64,000 nucleotides of DNA from Owenia fusiformis (GCA_903813345.2 CAIIXF020000012.1:14118932-14182931); one strand, 5' to 3'. Shown: positions 49,883 to 61,915, counted from the stretch's first letter. The notes: generated from the sequence alone by a model not told the origin. Program-made: numbers and translations.

Positions 49883-50793
49883 CTAGAAAACATAATTTAC
49901 ATGTAAACAACCTTGTCGGTCACCTTAGCAGGATCCCACAATTGAGAATTTAGAAAACAGGGCCAATTTACAGGGCCAATAATGCTGAATTCAGCCTCGG
50001 CCCTGTCATTTGTAGATCATATTGTAAAGTAAAATAAAGAAACCATAAAAACTATTTAGAAAACCACCAAAAGCCACTAAAAATTAGGTGTTTGTATGAG
50101 AAACAGTGATAGTGAAATGAATGATATATCATGGTACATGTGCATGAATACTGTTATAGGATATGTGAATTAAAATGAATAAGACTACTTAGATCAACAC
50201 TATCTGCACAATCCAAAATTGACTTTTTCTGCTTCTCAGCTCTTTAAACATTTTTCGACCTGAAAAACTCTCATATTGATGGGCAAATTCCCTTTTCATC
50301 CCTGACCATTTTTAAATCTTCAGAGCAAAATCTTTGATGGTCACAGAGAATTATATTGGCTTTCCATGAACAATCTCCCATCTTAAAAGATACATATTAG
50401 CCATACAAATTGAAAGGTTACCCAGCTTGTGAGTCAAGCCTCTCCACTCTGAAAATTGGAATGACTTTCTAGCATTTCTATATGCCTGTTTACTTTATTC
50501 CTTGCTTATTCTACTCGATTTCTCTCTAAAATTTGAATAAAGTATCTTATTTTCTTGCATTTCTATACAATTTAGAATGTTGATTAAATGCCTGTTTACT
50601 TTATTCCTTGCTTATTCTACTCGATTTCTCTCTAAAATTTGAATAAAGTATCTGATTTTCTTGCATTTCTATACAATTTAGAATGTTGACAAAATGCCTG
50701 TTTACTTTATTTCTTGCTTATTCCACTCTTTTCCACTCTATTTTACAAAAGAAAGCATGACTATCATGGTCTTTTTCTTCAATGGTGCCATAC
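49883..50793 (-). other. Syntaxin intron before the SNARE exon pair
   Basis: Contains tandem copies of the dispersed repeat at 50480-50770; otherwise AT-rich. Confidence 0.6.
50480..50770 (-). repeat. Dispersed repeat, three tandem partial copies
   Basis: atgcctgtttactttattcc followed by ttgcttattctactcgattt occurs at 50484 and 50588 and again, altered, at 50694, separated by ctctctaaaatttgaataaa and ttcttgcatttctatacaat. Confidence 0.8.
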
Positions 50794-50931
50794 CTGACTT
50801 TCTACCAACATTGCCATATCAACAAACATATCGTGTAACTCCCGGATGCTATTTTCTAGTTTCAATATATCATTGTGTCGAGCTTCTATGTCTGCCAGTG
50901 ACTGTTTAGCTTGTTGCGTCTCCATTATAAT
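50794..50931 (-). CDS. STX1: Syntaxin-1 exon: linker and first half of SNARE motif
   Basis: A 138-nt (46-codon) exon with a cttctag acceptor and a gtatgg donor, the same length as the vertebrate exon. It reads [20 protein letters not shown], then [20 protein letters not shown] and [16 protein letters not shown]...IEARH is typical of invertebrate syntaxin-1, and [20 protein letters not shown] is the N-terminal half of the SNARE helix. The last Q is the zero-layer glutamine that marks Qa-SNAREs. A single copy only. Phase 0 at both ends. Confidence 0.97.
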
Positions 50932-51294
50932 CTAGAAGTATAAAAAGTACAATAACCAAAATTACAATAATTGTCACAAGTTTTGACAAGTGTCAAATGC
51001 AATGCTATAGCTAAAAATTCTATGTATTTTCCAAGTTCTATCTTCAAATTTTATATTTCTCATACTCAATCAGTTAAATTTCGGATATACTACATTAGAA
51101 CAAATGTGAAATTTAGGATTTGCAAATTCACCTTTTAGTTTTATCAATGGAAAGTACAATTACAATACAAATATCTGGAATTGTAGCCATGTTGATTGGT
51201 GTACATTTGAGAACTGACGTGTAATGCAATATTCGTTTGAAAAAATATTTGTGGTAACTCATGTTCATTCAAAAATATATATATGGTGACTCAC

Positions 51295-51368
51295 TCCTTG
51301 TGTAAATACAGCTGGGTTGCCGCTTTCCAGCATGTCTTCTAACTCATCATTGGTCGTACTTCTCCCCG
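51295..51368 (-). CDS. STX1: Syntaxin-1 exon: linker after Habc
   Basis: A 74-nt exon with a tttttag acceptor and a gtgagt donor, matching the vertebrate exon length. With one base from the previous exon it reads [20 protein letters not shown], then VFTQG. This is the linker between Habc and SNARE domains, where Munc18-bound syntaxin folds closed; [13 protein letters not shown] is strongly conserved. It accepts either of the two upstream 109-nt exons, both of which end in the same phase. Confidence 0.96.
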
Positions 51369-52542
51369 CTAAAAATCAATGCATACTCCATCTTTTAACA
51401 GACTTTCAAGCTAAATATGCTGTAAAATGTAATGATTTCTTTTAAACATATTAATTGAAATTTTACAGATTTCATGATACTTTGAAGAGTGACTTTATAA
51501 ACGTACACAACAATTATATGAGCTATAAATAGCTCAAAAACATTCATTTACAGATTACATCCAGAAAAAAATTAAAGAAATCATTCATCAAAGAGAAAAC
51601 ATGATTAGAGGGAAAACTTAAAACACGGATTTACAGAAAGGACTAGCTAATTCAGGAAAGAATGAAGAGAAATTATGAATGAGTAGTGTAGTATTTTATA
51701 AAACAAATTATCCACTTGAAAAATTATAGTTTGTACTTTTCACACCACATAACAGAGTTGAAAGGAACAAAAAAAGGTGACAATTAAAAGGAAAATGAGA
51801 TACAGTGTAAAAGTATGTAAAAATGCACATAACAAAAAGTGATAAAGGAGATAATAGTGTGCAAAATGCACATAGCAAAAAGATGTTATCGCATAGTGGG
51901 AGTTCAACAACATTCAACTTACTTTAACTGTGCCCAAAATGCCTTATTTAGTTTTAATTAGTATGTTCAGTATTAATATATAAATTATTTAGTAAATAAT
52001 ATATATGCATTGATTATTCATACTTGGATACATAAATCAGAGGGACCATTGACCATGCTAGGCTTAATAGATCAAGAAGGGAATGATGTCCAAGAAGTAT
52101 TTTAAATGGGGGTTGCAAGCATCAGAATTACCATAGAAACGACCGAGATTGGGATTCACAAACAAGGAACTCACCAACAATTTCAACAATAAAGTCATTA
52201 TATTAAAAGCAAATGTAAAAAGGGTTAAGATCCACTTATGAAAAATATGAACTGTTATTTGATTCAGTCAGACATTTAATCTTATCCACAGACTATCGGC
52301 CTTGGGCGCAATAATGATGACAGGGTCTTTATGAAATAATTATTTAAGAGGTCGTTGTCTTAATAAATAAAATGCCTAGGGCAAAATAATTCGTGAAAAT
52401 GTCTGACTAAATACAATAATATCCATCATACAATCCATCACCATAGCAACAAAGAGAATCACTTCAATGCATTATGCAGCAACATGGTTAACATAGCAAC
52501 AAGCAATCTCCATGGCAACCAAAATGTAAAAGGGGAGCTTAC
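51369..52542 (-). other. Syntaxin intron, no feature recognised
   Basis: AT-rich. Small repeated words (tgcacatagcaaaaag near 51820-51880). No further exon copy seen. Confidence 0.55.
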
Positions 52543-52651
52543 TGATCTCCAGTTGGCGCTGGATACGACCTTTACATCTTTCCCTATAGTCAATTTGACA
52601 AGTGTTGTAATCGTTCATTACCTCCACGAATTTACGTGAGAGGGTTGCGTG
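52543..52651 (-). CDS. STX1: Syntaxin-1 Habc (Hc) exon, copy 2
   Basis: A 109-nt exon with a cttctag acceptor and a gtaagc donor. It reads [20 protein letters not shown], then [16 protein letters not shown], plus one base of a threonine codon. It encodes the Hc helix of the regulatory Habc bundle. It is the copy closest to the usual animal sequence (vertebrate [16 protein letters not shown] and [16 protein letters not shown]). Since 109 is not a multiple of three, using both copies or neither breaks the frame. Its partner lies 439 bp upstream. Confidence 0.96.
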
Positions 52652-53090
52652 CTAGAAGAAATTATAAGGTCATAATAAATATACAACAAAAATCACAGAA
52701 AATAATCTGAAAATAATGTGAATGAACAAAATAATCATAAAATGATGTAAAATAAAATGTGACAAGTATAATTATTTCAATTCCCCCAAGAGTCACATCT
52801 AACATTTTAAAACTATAGCATTACGTAAGAGTGTAATAGTACAGTTTAAAGTTTTTCCTATACTTCTAAAGAATATCTATTCTTAGAAAATTGAATTTAG
52901 CAATACGCTAACTAACAGCATAGAAAATTATAGACACAGATCACATTGTATTCTGTATTTGAGAATTTTTAATATACAAAACAAATGGTCAAATGTGACT
53001 CTATGAGGGGAGTAATCACTGCTACCTATCACAATGCACACGACAACATTAATACATCGACACCATATATGGGAACATTTTCCCGCTTAC
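52652..53090 (-). other. Intron between the two Hc exon copies
   Basis: 439 bp of AT-rich sequence. No clear hairpin or repeat seen. Confidence 0.5.
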
Positions 53091-53199
53091 TGATTTCCAT
53101 TTGTCGCTGAATCCTCTTCTTGCAGCCCTCCCTATAGTCTATTTGCGCACGATTATAGTCATTCATGACCTCTATAAACTTACGTGAAATTGTTGAATA
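53091..53199 (-). CDS. STX1: Syntaxin-1 Habc (Hc) exon, copy 1
   Basis: A 109-nt exon with a gattgtag acceptor and a gtaagc donor. It reads [20 protein letters not shown], then [16 protein letters not shown] plus one base. It is the same length and phase as copy 2 and is its alternative. It differs at about ten residues, including G for R in YRE(G/R)C and K for G in CK(K/G)R. In transcription order it comes first, after the exon at 57301-57374. Hc contacts Munc18 and the SNARE helix in the closed form, so the choice could tune that contact (inference). Confidence 0.96.
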
Positions 53200-54172
53200 C
53201 TACAATCAGACGAACAGACATTCATGACACACCACCTTCACCATGACAAACCCCATATATTTTTTGAACAATATGTATGAATATTTTACAGTGGGGTGGG
53301 GGTGTATAGGGATACCATGCATGGTATGAGAAGCCCTTGGGACCCCTGAACTACTGCTTCGGCTTTCAAAACTACTCCTTATTCCAAAAAATGAAGTGAA
53401 ATAAATGTAACAAGAACTCAAGTTTCAGTTAGATTCACAAATGCTGGAAAAAGGTATGTGGCTTGGTCAGTCAAGTAATGGTACCCCCAATCTCTGGGCT
53501 TATCTGATACATACACTTTCAGAAAATATGCCAAAATTGACAAAAAATTGATCATCTTTGTTAAAAATCATTTCAGAAAATTTCGTGAATGCCACGAAAA
53601 CTGGAGTCATAATGATAGTGACTCCACCATGTGTGAAAGATGAATCTCTGAATTATGAAAATGTTGAGATGGACATTTTAGGGGCCCATCGGGGATTTGA
53701 TAGATCCCTTTCCATTATACACCCCACCAAAGTTCATGCGACAATTCTGAGAGCAAATACATATATTCGTTCATGTTGAAATCTTAAAATATGCCCATAC
53801 TTCAAAATGTCATTGAGGTCATTTAGGTGATTTTCTATTCAAAATTTTTTTTTTAAATTTCAAATCCGAATTTGAACATTCTCTAAAACACATCCAATAA
53901 GGTTGTTTTAAAGTACTTTATTACTGTTAAGTTTGGCTTCTTCATTTATAACTCTGTATCTTTTTCAATGATTATTTGAAATTGAATTCTTTATCTGAAA
54001 GAATTTCTACTGAACTCATTTCTACCTTTCTGCATTGCACTTAATATTGCATTGCACTTAAGATTGATTGCACTTTAGATTGTATTGCACTTTGGACATG
54101 ACCAGAATGGCATTTTACGTATGGGAGAACAACAATCGTTCCAACAATATATCATTCATATATATATTTCAA

Positions 54173-54751
54173 CAGTGATCTCCCCAACATTGAAGCAATA
54201 TGCTTGCACCCACTTGAGGTAGTGATGCAATATGCTTGCACCGACTTGAGGTATTGATGCGATATGCTTGTACCTACTTCACATATTGATCTTTTTTAAG
54301 CAATATGCTTGCACCCACTTGAGATATTGAATTTATGATTGCATCTATCTGACATATAGATGCAATATGTTTGCACCCACTTGATATTTTGATGCAATAT
54401 GTTTGCACCCACTTGATATATTGAAACAATATGTTTGCACCCACTTGATATATTGAAACAATATGTTTGCACCCACTTGATATATTGAAACAATATGTTT
54501 GCACCCACTTGATATATTGAAACAATATGATTGCACCCACTTGAGATAGTGAAAATATGATTGCACCTTCTTGACAGATTGATGCAATATGTTTGCACCC
54601 ACTTGATAAATAGATGCAATATGTTTGCACGCACTTGAGATATTGAAAATATGCTTGCATCAAAATGAAAGTGACAAAAATCATGAAAACTGGCATAATT
54701 TGAGCAAAATTGAGAAAATAATTTGAGATAAAAATCCTGGGGAGAACACTG
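54173..54751. mobile_element. CAGTG-ended element carrying a 32-bp minisatellite
   Basis: Left end cagtgatctccccaacattg, right end tggggagaacactg; the termini are inverted (CAGTG[A/T]TCTCCCCA). The interior is an array of about 14 units of 32 bp (gatatattgaaacaatatgt then ttgcacccactt). The flanking inner sequence is shared with the small element at 20041-20244. hAT-like by its ends only. Long - strand frames here are repeat products. Confidence 0.72.
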
Positions 54752-55894
54752 TACGTATATTAAATCATCAAAAGCAGATTCCCTGTGGCAAATATGTATA
54801 GTGAAACATTGATCCCTGGTAAGTCAATATTATTCAATATACAATGTTATTACAGCTATAGTAATGGGTGGTTCCTTCCATAATGCTCTATTATGCATAA
54901 CACAGAAAATTAAGATTGTAGGGGATGCTCCCCCTTATCTTCATATCTTTTAGCCTTAAGGTTTAATGGACATGGACTTCATGGTCCTTGGTGGGACAAA
55001 TAGAACAGCTTTTGGGGCTATTTGAGAATTTTGTCCCACTTGTTGAAACTAGCTTATTAAGGATTTCCTATGTAAAAAGTTGAAATGTGAAGAATGTACC
55101 ATAAGTAAATGTTTCTGTGGGTGTAACAAAGAATTTAAAACACTAAACTGTTTTAGGCCAAAAATTAAGATTTTTTATATGTGATCAAATTACTAGGATG
55201 TCCCACAGCCACTTTTGTCAAAAATTGACACTTTAGGGGCCCTCGCTGAAAAAACACACTCACAAGATTTACATAATAATGAGGTCATGCAGACACGGTC
55301 CAAAAACCAATCAGTCTAGACCAACCTTAAGCCTACATTATGAAGAAGTCAGTTCGTTCTGAACTGACATATCCCCACACTAAGATTCTACTACTATGCA
55401 TTATCACAGTGTGACACGAAGTGTAACCTGACCATGTGAAGCTGAACATCAATTAGAATGATTGTATTTATGAGAAGGAACGATTACGTTTTCGATCAAT
55501 CAATTGACAAATTCATTACCTCGTAACTTTTCATTATGATTTGAATCGAGCAGTGAAAGACTTGTTTATTAAATTACTCGGAAATGATGTCATAAAAGGG
55601 AACATTACCCTTGCGTACAAACAAAGGAGTATATTACCAGATTCCTCCAAACTGAGATTTATGATTCTGAAAATATTTCCCCAGAATTCTGAAATTAAAT
55701 TCTGAAAATATATTTCCTAGAATTCTGACTCTCACAACAGAAGAACGATCCTGAAAATGTTTTTCCCAGAATTCTAAAAATTAAAATGTGATTTCTAAAT
55801 GTTTTAAAGAAATGTTTCTTGTATAATAGCTTGTACATAGGTATGGTATTTAAAAAATCATTCAAATATGAATAATATCTGATGATATAGCTTG

Positions 55895-56100
55895 AAGAAC
55901 AGCCAATCAAATTATTTCATTTCATCTTAAGGAATAATGCATTCTGGGATTATCCGTTTGAAGGACAGCCAATCAAATTGTTTCATTTCATTTTATAAGG
56001 AATAATGCAGTCTGGAATTATCCCTGTTTGAAGGACAGCCAATCAAATTGTTTCATTTCATTTTAAGGAATAATGTTGTCTGGGATTATCCCTGGCCTGT
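55895..56100. repeat. ~65-bp tandem repeat, 3 copies
   Basis: Unit with acagccaatcaaattgtttc, atttcattttaaggaataat and gctgggattatcc. Confidence 0.85.
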
Positions 56101-56511
56101 TGTTCAAGATGCAATTTGTATGTGTAGCATATACTTGTATAATTAAGTAACATTCGACATGAAGGAAAATTTCCGATTTGAAACTCTCAAGGGAAATCCA
56201 TTGCCAGTTAGGCATACAAGTCAGGTTCATTGTTTATTCCGTTATTTTCCTAGAAAGTAGTGTCTGATTTTCTGGCGCTGTTATAAAATTTAGAGTTTTC
56301 ATTTCATGTTGATTAATTTCATTCCTTGTCATTTCATTCCTTGCCATTCTATGCTACGCCATTGAAAACAAAAACTAACAACATAATCATTTTCTCGAGC
56401 AATAATGTTGTTTTGATTTTTTGCATTCAGATTGTAATTCCACCATAGCAAACATGAATCAAACTCATTTGGAATTCTCATATTTTAAGTTTTTTTTCAA
56501 ATTTTAAGGAA

Positions 56512-56589
56512 TACAATAAAACCTGGACAAAATGAACACCCTAAATTAGGAACACTTGTAGTGTTCAGTCTTAACAGGTTTTCTATTAC
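56512..56589. mobile_element. Short pogo-type MITE
   Basis: atacaataaaacctggacaa at the left and taacaggttttctattac at the right, with gaacaccct/agtgttc paired inside. About 78 bp, worn. Confidence 0.5.
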
Positions 56590-56929
56590 ATGCAATACTA
56601 ATTTTTGGTTATATGAACTTTAGTAATCTATAAGCTACATCAGGTTTGTAATTTCAACATGATATGATGAATGATATGAGAGTTATGCAAAGGAAGATTT
56701 TGGATATAAGGTTTATTTTGAGGGACATATTTTTGCATCTGCCACATTTTAAAAATGATGTATCCTATATCCAAATCACACCAAAAAAGGAGAAATCCTG
56801 AATAGTTAGAAATAAGAATTATCTACCAGAGCTAAAAATGAGGAAATAAAATATATTTCCCTCTTCTGGCATATAAAACTTACATCTTGCTATTATATTA
56901 ATGGAGCATTGTAATAAATGGCTTTCTAA

Positions 56930-57260
56930 CAATATTCTGAACCTCATATAGGATAATCTAGGAGTTGAGGCAAAAGCTCAGTTGAGTTGAGGCACAATAT
57001 CTTGAACCTCATATTAGATTAAATGTAGGAGTTTAGGTAATAGCTCAATATCCTGAACCTACAATAAGATAATCTCAATATCTTGAACCTTATATAGGAT
57101 TATCTAGGAGTTGAAGCAAAACCTCAATATCCTAAATCTTTTATATGAGTTTATCACAATATCTTGAACCTCATATAGAATAATCTAGGAGTTGAGGTAA
57201 AGTTTCAATATCCTAAACCTATCGGATAATTACCATATCTCAACCTCATATAGGAAAATC
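56930..57260. repeat. Degenerate repeats, 'ttgaacctcatataggataa'
   Basis: Copies of ttgaacctcatataggataa then tctaggagttgaggcaaagc with ctcaatatc, about seven, up to 40 bp before the next syntaxin exon. Confidence 0.8.
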
Positions 57261-57300
57261 TACATGTTGAGGTATAGGGTTTTAGAGAGATTGCGCATAC

Positions 57301-57374
57301 CTGAGTTTTCCGTATTCTAAGGTCAGCGGAAGATTTGTTAACATGCTCTTCTTGTTCTATATTTTGTTCAATGA
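57301..57374 (-). CDS. STX1: Syntaxin-1 Habc exon (Hb helix)
   Basis: A 74-nt exon with a tttttcag acceptor and a gtatgc donor, the vertebrate length. With one base from the previous exon it reads [20 protein letters not shown], then IRKTQ. IEQ.IEQEE...[11 protein letters not shown] is the conserved Hb region of syntaxin-1. It ends in phase 0, and its donor must choose between the two Hc exons downstream. Confidence 0.96.
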
Positions 57375-58428
57375 CTGAAAAATAAAGAGATAAAATGTAT
57401 TTAATATAGGACACAGATCCGGAGCCAGATCCAGAAATGGTACTACTGAGTACTATATCATGAAGTCCAGGGGCTTATTAGTAGAAATCTTTGACCGTAT
57501 CAAATGTCAACAAGACAGGTCTTGGGTGAAAAGGAAACGAAAGGAGGAGAAGCACTTCTACTTCTATCAACATTTATATTATGTAAATTTAGCCAGAAGA
57601 TATTTGACAATAGCCTTAAAAGGCAAAAAACAGCATAATATATGTTTGCTTTGCTATAGAACAACTGTTTGGGAGGATATTGGTTGGTTACATTGTGTAC
57701 ATAATCATTTATCTATAAAACAGAAAGCAAATATTGATATGCCATAATCATAACATAACTTCCTGATTTTATATTCATAGGATATGTATGTCTTTGTGCA
57801 TAGTCATTCATTTTATATTATATTTTGAATACAAAAATCTTTAAATTGATGTATCCCAAGCTATAAATATCAGGATTACCAAAGAGGGGGAATACCAAAG
57901 GATTCCGACATTATCATAACTTCAATGAAAATTATTGAGATGACCATAGTCCCTGATTTATCATATGACAAAAACAAAATGGCAGTTTCAAAATTTTACG
58001 AATACGCTTTGAATTATATGATGCTAATTTGATGGGTGTTTACCGCTTATAGCTTGTCATTTCACATCAAGATAAAGAAAGATGTAAGGAAAATGTTTAA
58101 CTACATCGATTAAAACATCACATCAACGTGTGGGATTCAGTAACTAGATGGTGGAAATTCGGACAAAATTCGGAAAAACAAGAGAGATCATCTCTAAGCT
58201 CTGGGGTCTTCCCTCCTCTTGAACACCATTTGAGTTTTGGATCACCATTAAAGTTTGGGAAATCCAAGTTTCTATTGTTGAAGTAAAAAACAAAACATCC
58301 TGTATATGAGAGTACATAATTTTGTGAACCATGGTGGTCTTTTAGTACCATTCTGGGCCTTGTTCTGAGGTTACCCATAATATCATGATACCTCTCCCCT
58401 CATCCCGTATTGTACCAGATATACATAC
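57375..58428 (-). other. Syntaxin intron, no feature recognised
   Basis: AT-rich. A + strand frame (57460-57747, 95 codons, lysine-rich) matches nothing known and lies inside the intron. Confidence 0.55.
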
Positions 58429-58503
58429 CTTTTAGTTGACCCCTGACTTGATTTGCCAGCTTCTTTATATCTGACATCAGTTCTTCTAATTCTTGCTTCA
58501 TTT
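58429..58503 (-). CDS. STX1: Syntaxin-1 Habc exon (Hb start), most upstream exon seen
   Basis: A 75-nt exon with a ttgtag acceptor and a gtatgt donor. With one base from the missing previous exon it reads EMKQELEELMSDIKKLANQV, then RGQLK and one base of the next codon. LEELMSDIKK.AN.VR..LK is the start of the Hb helix of syntaxin-1 (vertebrate EELEELMSDIKKTANKVR). The exon length equals the vertebrate one. Exons for the N-peptide, Ha helix and KHSAIL segment were not found up to 64000 and must lie further upstream. Confidence 0.96.
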
Positions 58504-58889
58504 CTACAACAAACAAGAATAAATTCTAAGACGACAAACATAAACAAGGCATTGACATGACAAAATGTCACAATCTGGAAAAGAAACAATTGTTACAGAT
58601 GCCTCGTCAGTAGGTTTTGTTATATAATTGTAGGCACCAAATGTAACCAGAAGATATTAACATGACAATGTCATCACAAAGAAAAGTGTAACAATTGTTA
58701 CAGAAACCTTAAGAGTATGTTCTGATATATCATTGTGGGATACCAAAGGTAATAAAAATAAGATATCAACGAGACAAAATATCAAATTCTTGAAAGTGTA
58801 ACAAGTGTTACAGATGATGACTCCTATCACAAAAATAGAGGCTATAATGACCACCATCTAATAAAAGTATGTAACATGTATGACATATG

Positions 58890-59340
58890 GAGCTCAGAAA
58901 ATTGAGCAAGTGGACGAATAATCATAAGACCCAGGGGCTTCATTTCTCAGGTTGAAATTCATCATAGTATCAAAACAATTAAATATATAACAAAATAACT
59001 GCATGGGATGGGGGTGTTATACAAACCTTTAAATGGTGCATAACTATATGTAACAAGTATATATTAACACATATTGAGCTCAGAAAATTGAACAAGCGGG
59101 GGTAATTATTATAAAGTCCAGGGGTTCATTTCTCAGGTTGAAATGTTTCTAAAATTCATCATAGTACGAAATTATGAAAACAATCAAATATATAACAAAA
59201 TAAATGCGCCGGATTGGAGTGCTATACAAACCTTTAAATGGTGCATAACTATATGTAACAAGTATGTATTAACACATATTGAGCTCAAAAAATTGAACAA
59301 GTGGGGGTAATTATTATAAAGTCCAGGGGTTCATTTACAG
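58890..59340. repeat. ~190-bp tandem repeat, about 2.5 copies
   Basis: Unit with gagctcagaaaattgaacaa, gtccaggggttcatttctca, ctttaaatggtgcataacta and atatgtaacaagtat. Confidence 0.85.
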
Positions 59341-60357
59341 CAGGTAGGAGCCCACATTCTACAGGTGATTTTACAAAAATCACTTGTGGAGATATTACAA
59401 ATGTTTCTATATGAAAATAAAAATTATATTTCAAAATACTTCTTGATTCTTTTTGCGAGCTGAAAATTCTACTAAAATCCTTGATGTCAAATTAATTCCA
59501 TAGTGTTGACATTGAGAGGTGTTTATATTAGAGAGGTGTTCAGATTAGAGAGGTGTTCAGATTATATAGGTGTTCAGATATACAGGTTTCACCATATTAT
59601 GATTTTGTCCCTTTCCAAAATCACAAATATCTTCACGGTTAAAAATAAAGACTGAACATTTTGGTTGCTATGGCTTATTAATCAAACCGAACAATAAACT
59701 CAGACAAGAAACGAAATGAATTCAATGACTTCGTTTTATGGCAACTCCTCCATGTAATCCTGCAATGATTTTTAATAAGACGTCACGCTGAATGACAAGT
59801 TACATATATTTAGTAGTCTTCTTATCGAGGGGAGAAAGGTTAGAAGCAATTGCGGTAATGTCATTCTCTAACCATCGAAATTGGAACAGTCATTTATAGA
59901 CTAAGTGCAGTACTGAATGTACTAACCAGGAAATGAGCAAACTGTAATATAAACTGTTGTGGTCGTACTTTATTGCTAATGTTTTCAGAGGTCGACTGGT
60001 TAATTTGTACACCCCTACTGTAAATCAAGATTTCAGTGTTGTCTTATGTAGAGGTCAACAGTGATATGTTGGTTTACATTATAGGTATACAATTTATCAG
60101 ATCAATATATATAGGTAGAGGTCAACAATTGTTCAAGCATGAGTAATCTACTTGTAATTAGCCAATCAAATGGTTCACATTTGAAAATATGTTCTGACTC
60201 AGCATTTAAGACAATCACTTCCAAAATATGTAACTACTGAGTATAAGATTCTTAGAAATCTGGCAATACTGTATATAATTGTTAACCGTCCCAAGGGTAA
60301 ACTGGACAAACTGTATACCTCTACTGTAAAGATTTCCCAGTTGAGGGTGACCACATT

Positions 60358-60560
60358 AAAGTCAACTACTTTCTACTGACCAATTATAATCAAGTATTTA
60401 GATGTAATATCTATTCTATTGTAATGTCTATTCTATTTGCTTAGGACTTATCGATATAAAAAGTCAACTACTTTCTACTGACCAATTATAATCAAGTATT
60501 TAGATGTAATATCTATTCTATTCTAATGTCTATTCTATTTGCTTAGGACTTATCGATATA
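60358..60560. repeat. ~101-bp exact-looking direct duplication
   Basis: aaagtcaactactttctact through gcttaggacttatcgatata occurs twice in a row with about one mismatch. Confidence 0.92.
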
Positions 60561-60714
60561 AACTGAAATATGGCAGAACACATAAAAACATCAAGCGAAT
60601 ATCAAGCTGGCTCATTTACTGTCTGACGTTTATCATAAATATTCATTTGAGTTTGCCTGTATGTTGCTCAAAGATTTCTGATATAAATCAAAGTTTAGTT
60701 TTCCAATGAGAAAA

Positions 60715-60890
60715 AGGTCATGCCTATTCTACACTTTTTCTCTCTAAAATTTCAATGAACTGTTTGATTTTCTTGCATTTCTATACAATTAAGAGTGTTG
60801 ACTACATGTCTGTTTACTTTATTCCTTGTTTTTATTACATTTTTCCACTCTATTTTGTATTTGAAAAACATGATCACCGTGACATTTTTC
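60715..60890 (-). repeat. Dispersed repeat copy (reverse)
   Basis: tttctctctaaaatttcaat, ttcttgcatttctatacaat, gtctgtttactttattcctt and ccactctattttgtatttga. Confidence 0.75.
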
Positions 60891-60904
60891 TTAATGTTTT
60901 CTTG

Positions 60905-61275
60905 GAAAGAAGGAAGGAGGGGGTGGAAGACAGATAGCTGAAAAGCCTCATTAGTTCATTTCATTGGTTTACATTACATCACTTGGCACAACTAATTTGG
61001 AAAGTAGAAAATACACTGAGTGGTTAGGGAGTATGTTGGAAAAACAAACTTAATTTTGTTATCGTTTGACCCCCCCCCCCCCTCCCTTTATCTAATGATA
61101 ATGAAGGAGGGGGTGGAAAACAGATATAGCTGAAAAGACTCATTAGTTCATTTCACTGGCTTATATTACATCACTTGGCACAACTCATTTGGAAAGTAGA
61201 AAATACACTGAGTGGTTAGGGAGAATGTTGGAAAAACAAACTTAATTTCATTATATTTTGACCTCCCTCCCCCAT
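60905..61275. repeat. ~190-bp direct duplication
   Basis: gaaggagggggtggaagaca through ggaaaaacaaacttaatttt occurs at 60911-61060 and 61104-61250, each followed by a C-rich or CT-rich tract. Confidence 0.85.
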
Positions 61276-61624
61276 CTTATCTAATTAATTTAAATGTTGA
61301 TTTGTCACTTGATTATTAAAATAATCAATACTTTTTATTAACGAAACCATCATTTAAACCCAGACCCTAACGAAACTAACTTCATTATTCCAAAACTGTT
61401 GATAATTAGAAAGTATCCCTTAATGTGTTCAAGAAAATAATTGAAGATGAAGCGATTACTTAATGTTATCTAGCACCTACTAACACATTTTTCTTTGAAA
61501 ATATTTACAGTTTATAGCGCTCATAAAAACTTCCCTTTCTCTTAAAGAACATCAATAAATATCTATCTACGGCAACAAGAATGGTTTTCAAACAAAAATA
61601 CAGAGAATCCATTAATTTTCATTG

Positions 61625-61815
61625 AATTTCTCTCTGTACATTCTTATTTCACCCCTTTCTAACTGAATTATAGCGAAAGTATTAGCTTTTCTGACATTTC
61701 TATAGAATTCAGAGTGGTAACTTCATGTCTGTTTACATTATTCCTTGCTGATTCCACTCAATTTCATTCTATTTTACATTTTATAAATGAACACCATGAC
61801 ATTTTTCTTTTAAGA
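61625..61815 (-). repeat. Dispersed repeat copy (reverse)
   Basis: ttctgacatttctatagaat, gtctgtttacattattcctt and gctgattccactcaatttca; followed by caccatgacatttttctttt as in the copy at 60840-60890. Confidence 0.7.
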
Positions 61816-61878
61816 AACTCTTAATAGGAGATAAAACTAAATATACAGAAATTTGCAAAATACCAGTTTATTTGAAAG

Positions 61879-61915
61879 TACAGTAAAACCTGTATAATCC
61901 CAAGAAACACTGAGA
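61879..61915 (+). repeat. Pogo-type left terminal repeat
   Basis: tacagtaaaacctgtataat is the left end of the TACAGTAAAACCTG family; right-end-like sequence is repeated in the array that begins near 62040. Confidence 0.6.

Larger units (their letters stand above)
53200..57300 (-). other. Syntaxin intron with repeats
   Basis: Holds the CAGTG-ended element at 54173-54751, repeats at 55895-56100 and 56930-57260 and a small pogo-type element at 56512. No exon recognised; the + strand frame at 53558-53779 matches nothing known. Confidence 0.6.

Noticed and set aside
54274-54696. ORFs with GANILFQYIKWVQTYC repeats.
   Set aside because: Translation of the 32-bp minisatellite inside the CAGTG-ended element.
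57460-57747. 95-codon lysine-rich + strand ORF as a possible nested gene.
   Set aside because: No recognisable motif, inside a syntaxin intron, length within chance for the window.
58780-58870. Possible fifth syntaxin anchor exon: hydrophobic frame MVVIIASIFVIGVIIC on the - strand after a tattag.
   Set aside because: It lies upstream of the Habc exons, not after the SNARE exons, lacks the initial KK/KQ pair, and the frame runs on without a stop at the expected place. Most likely chance.
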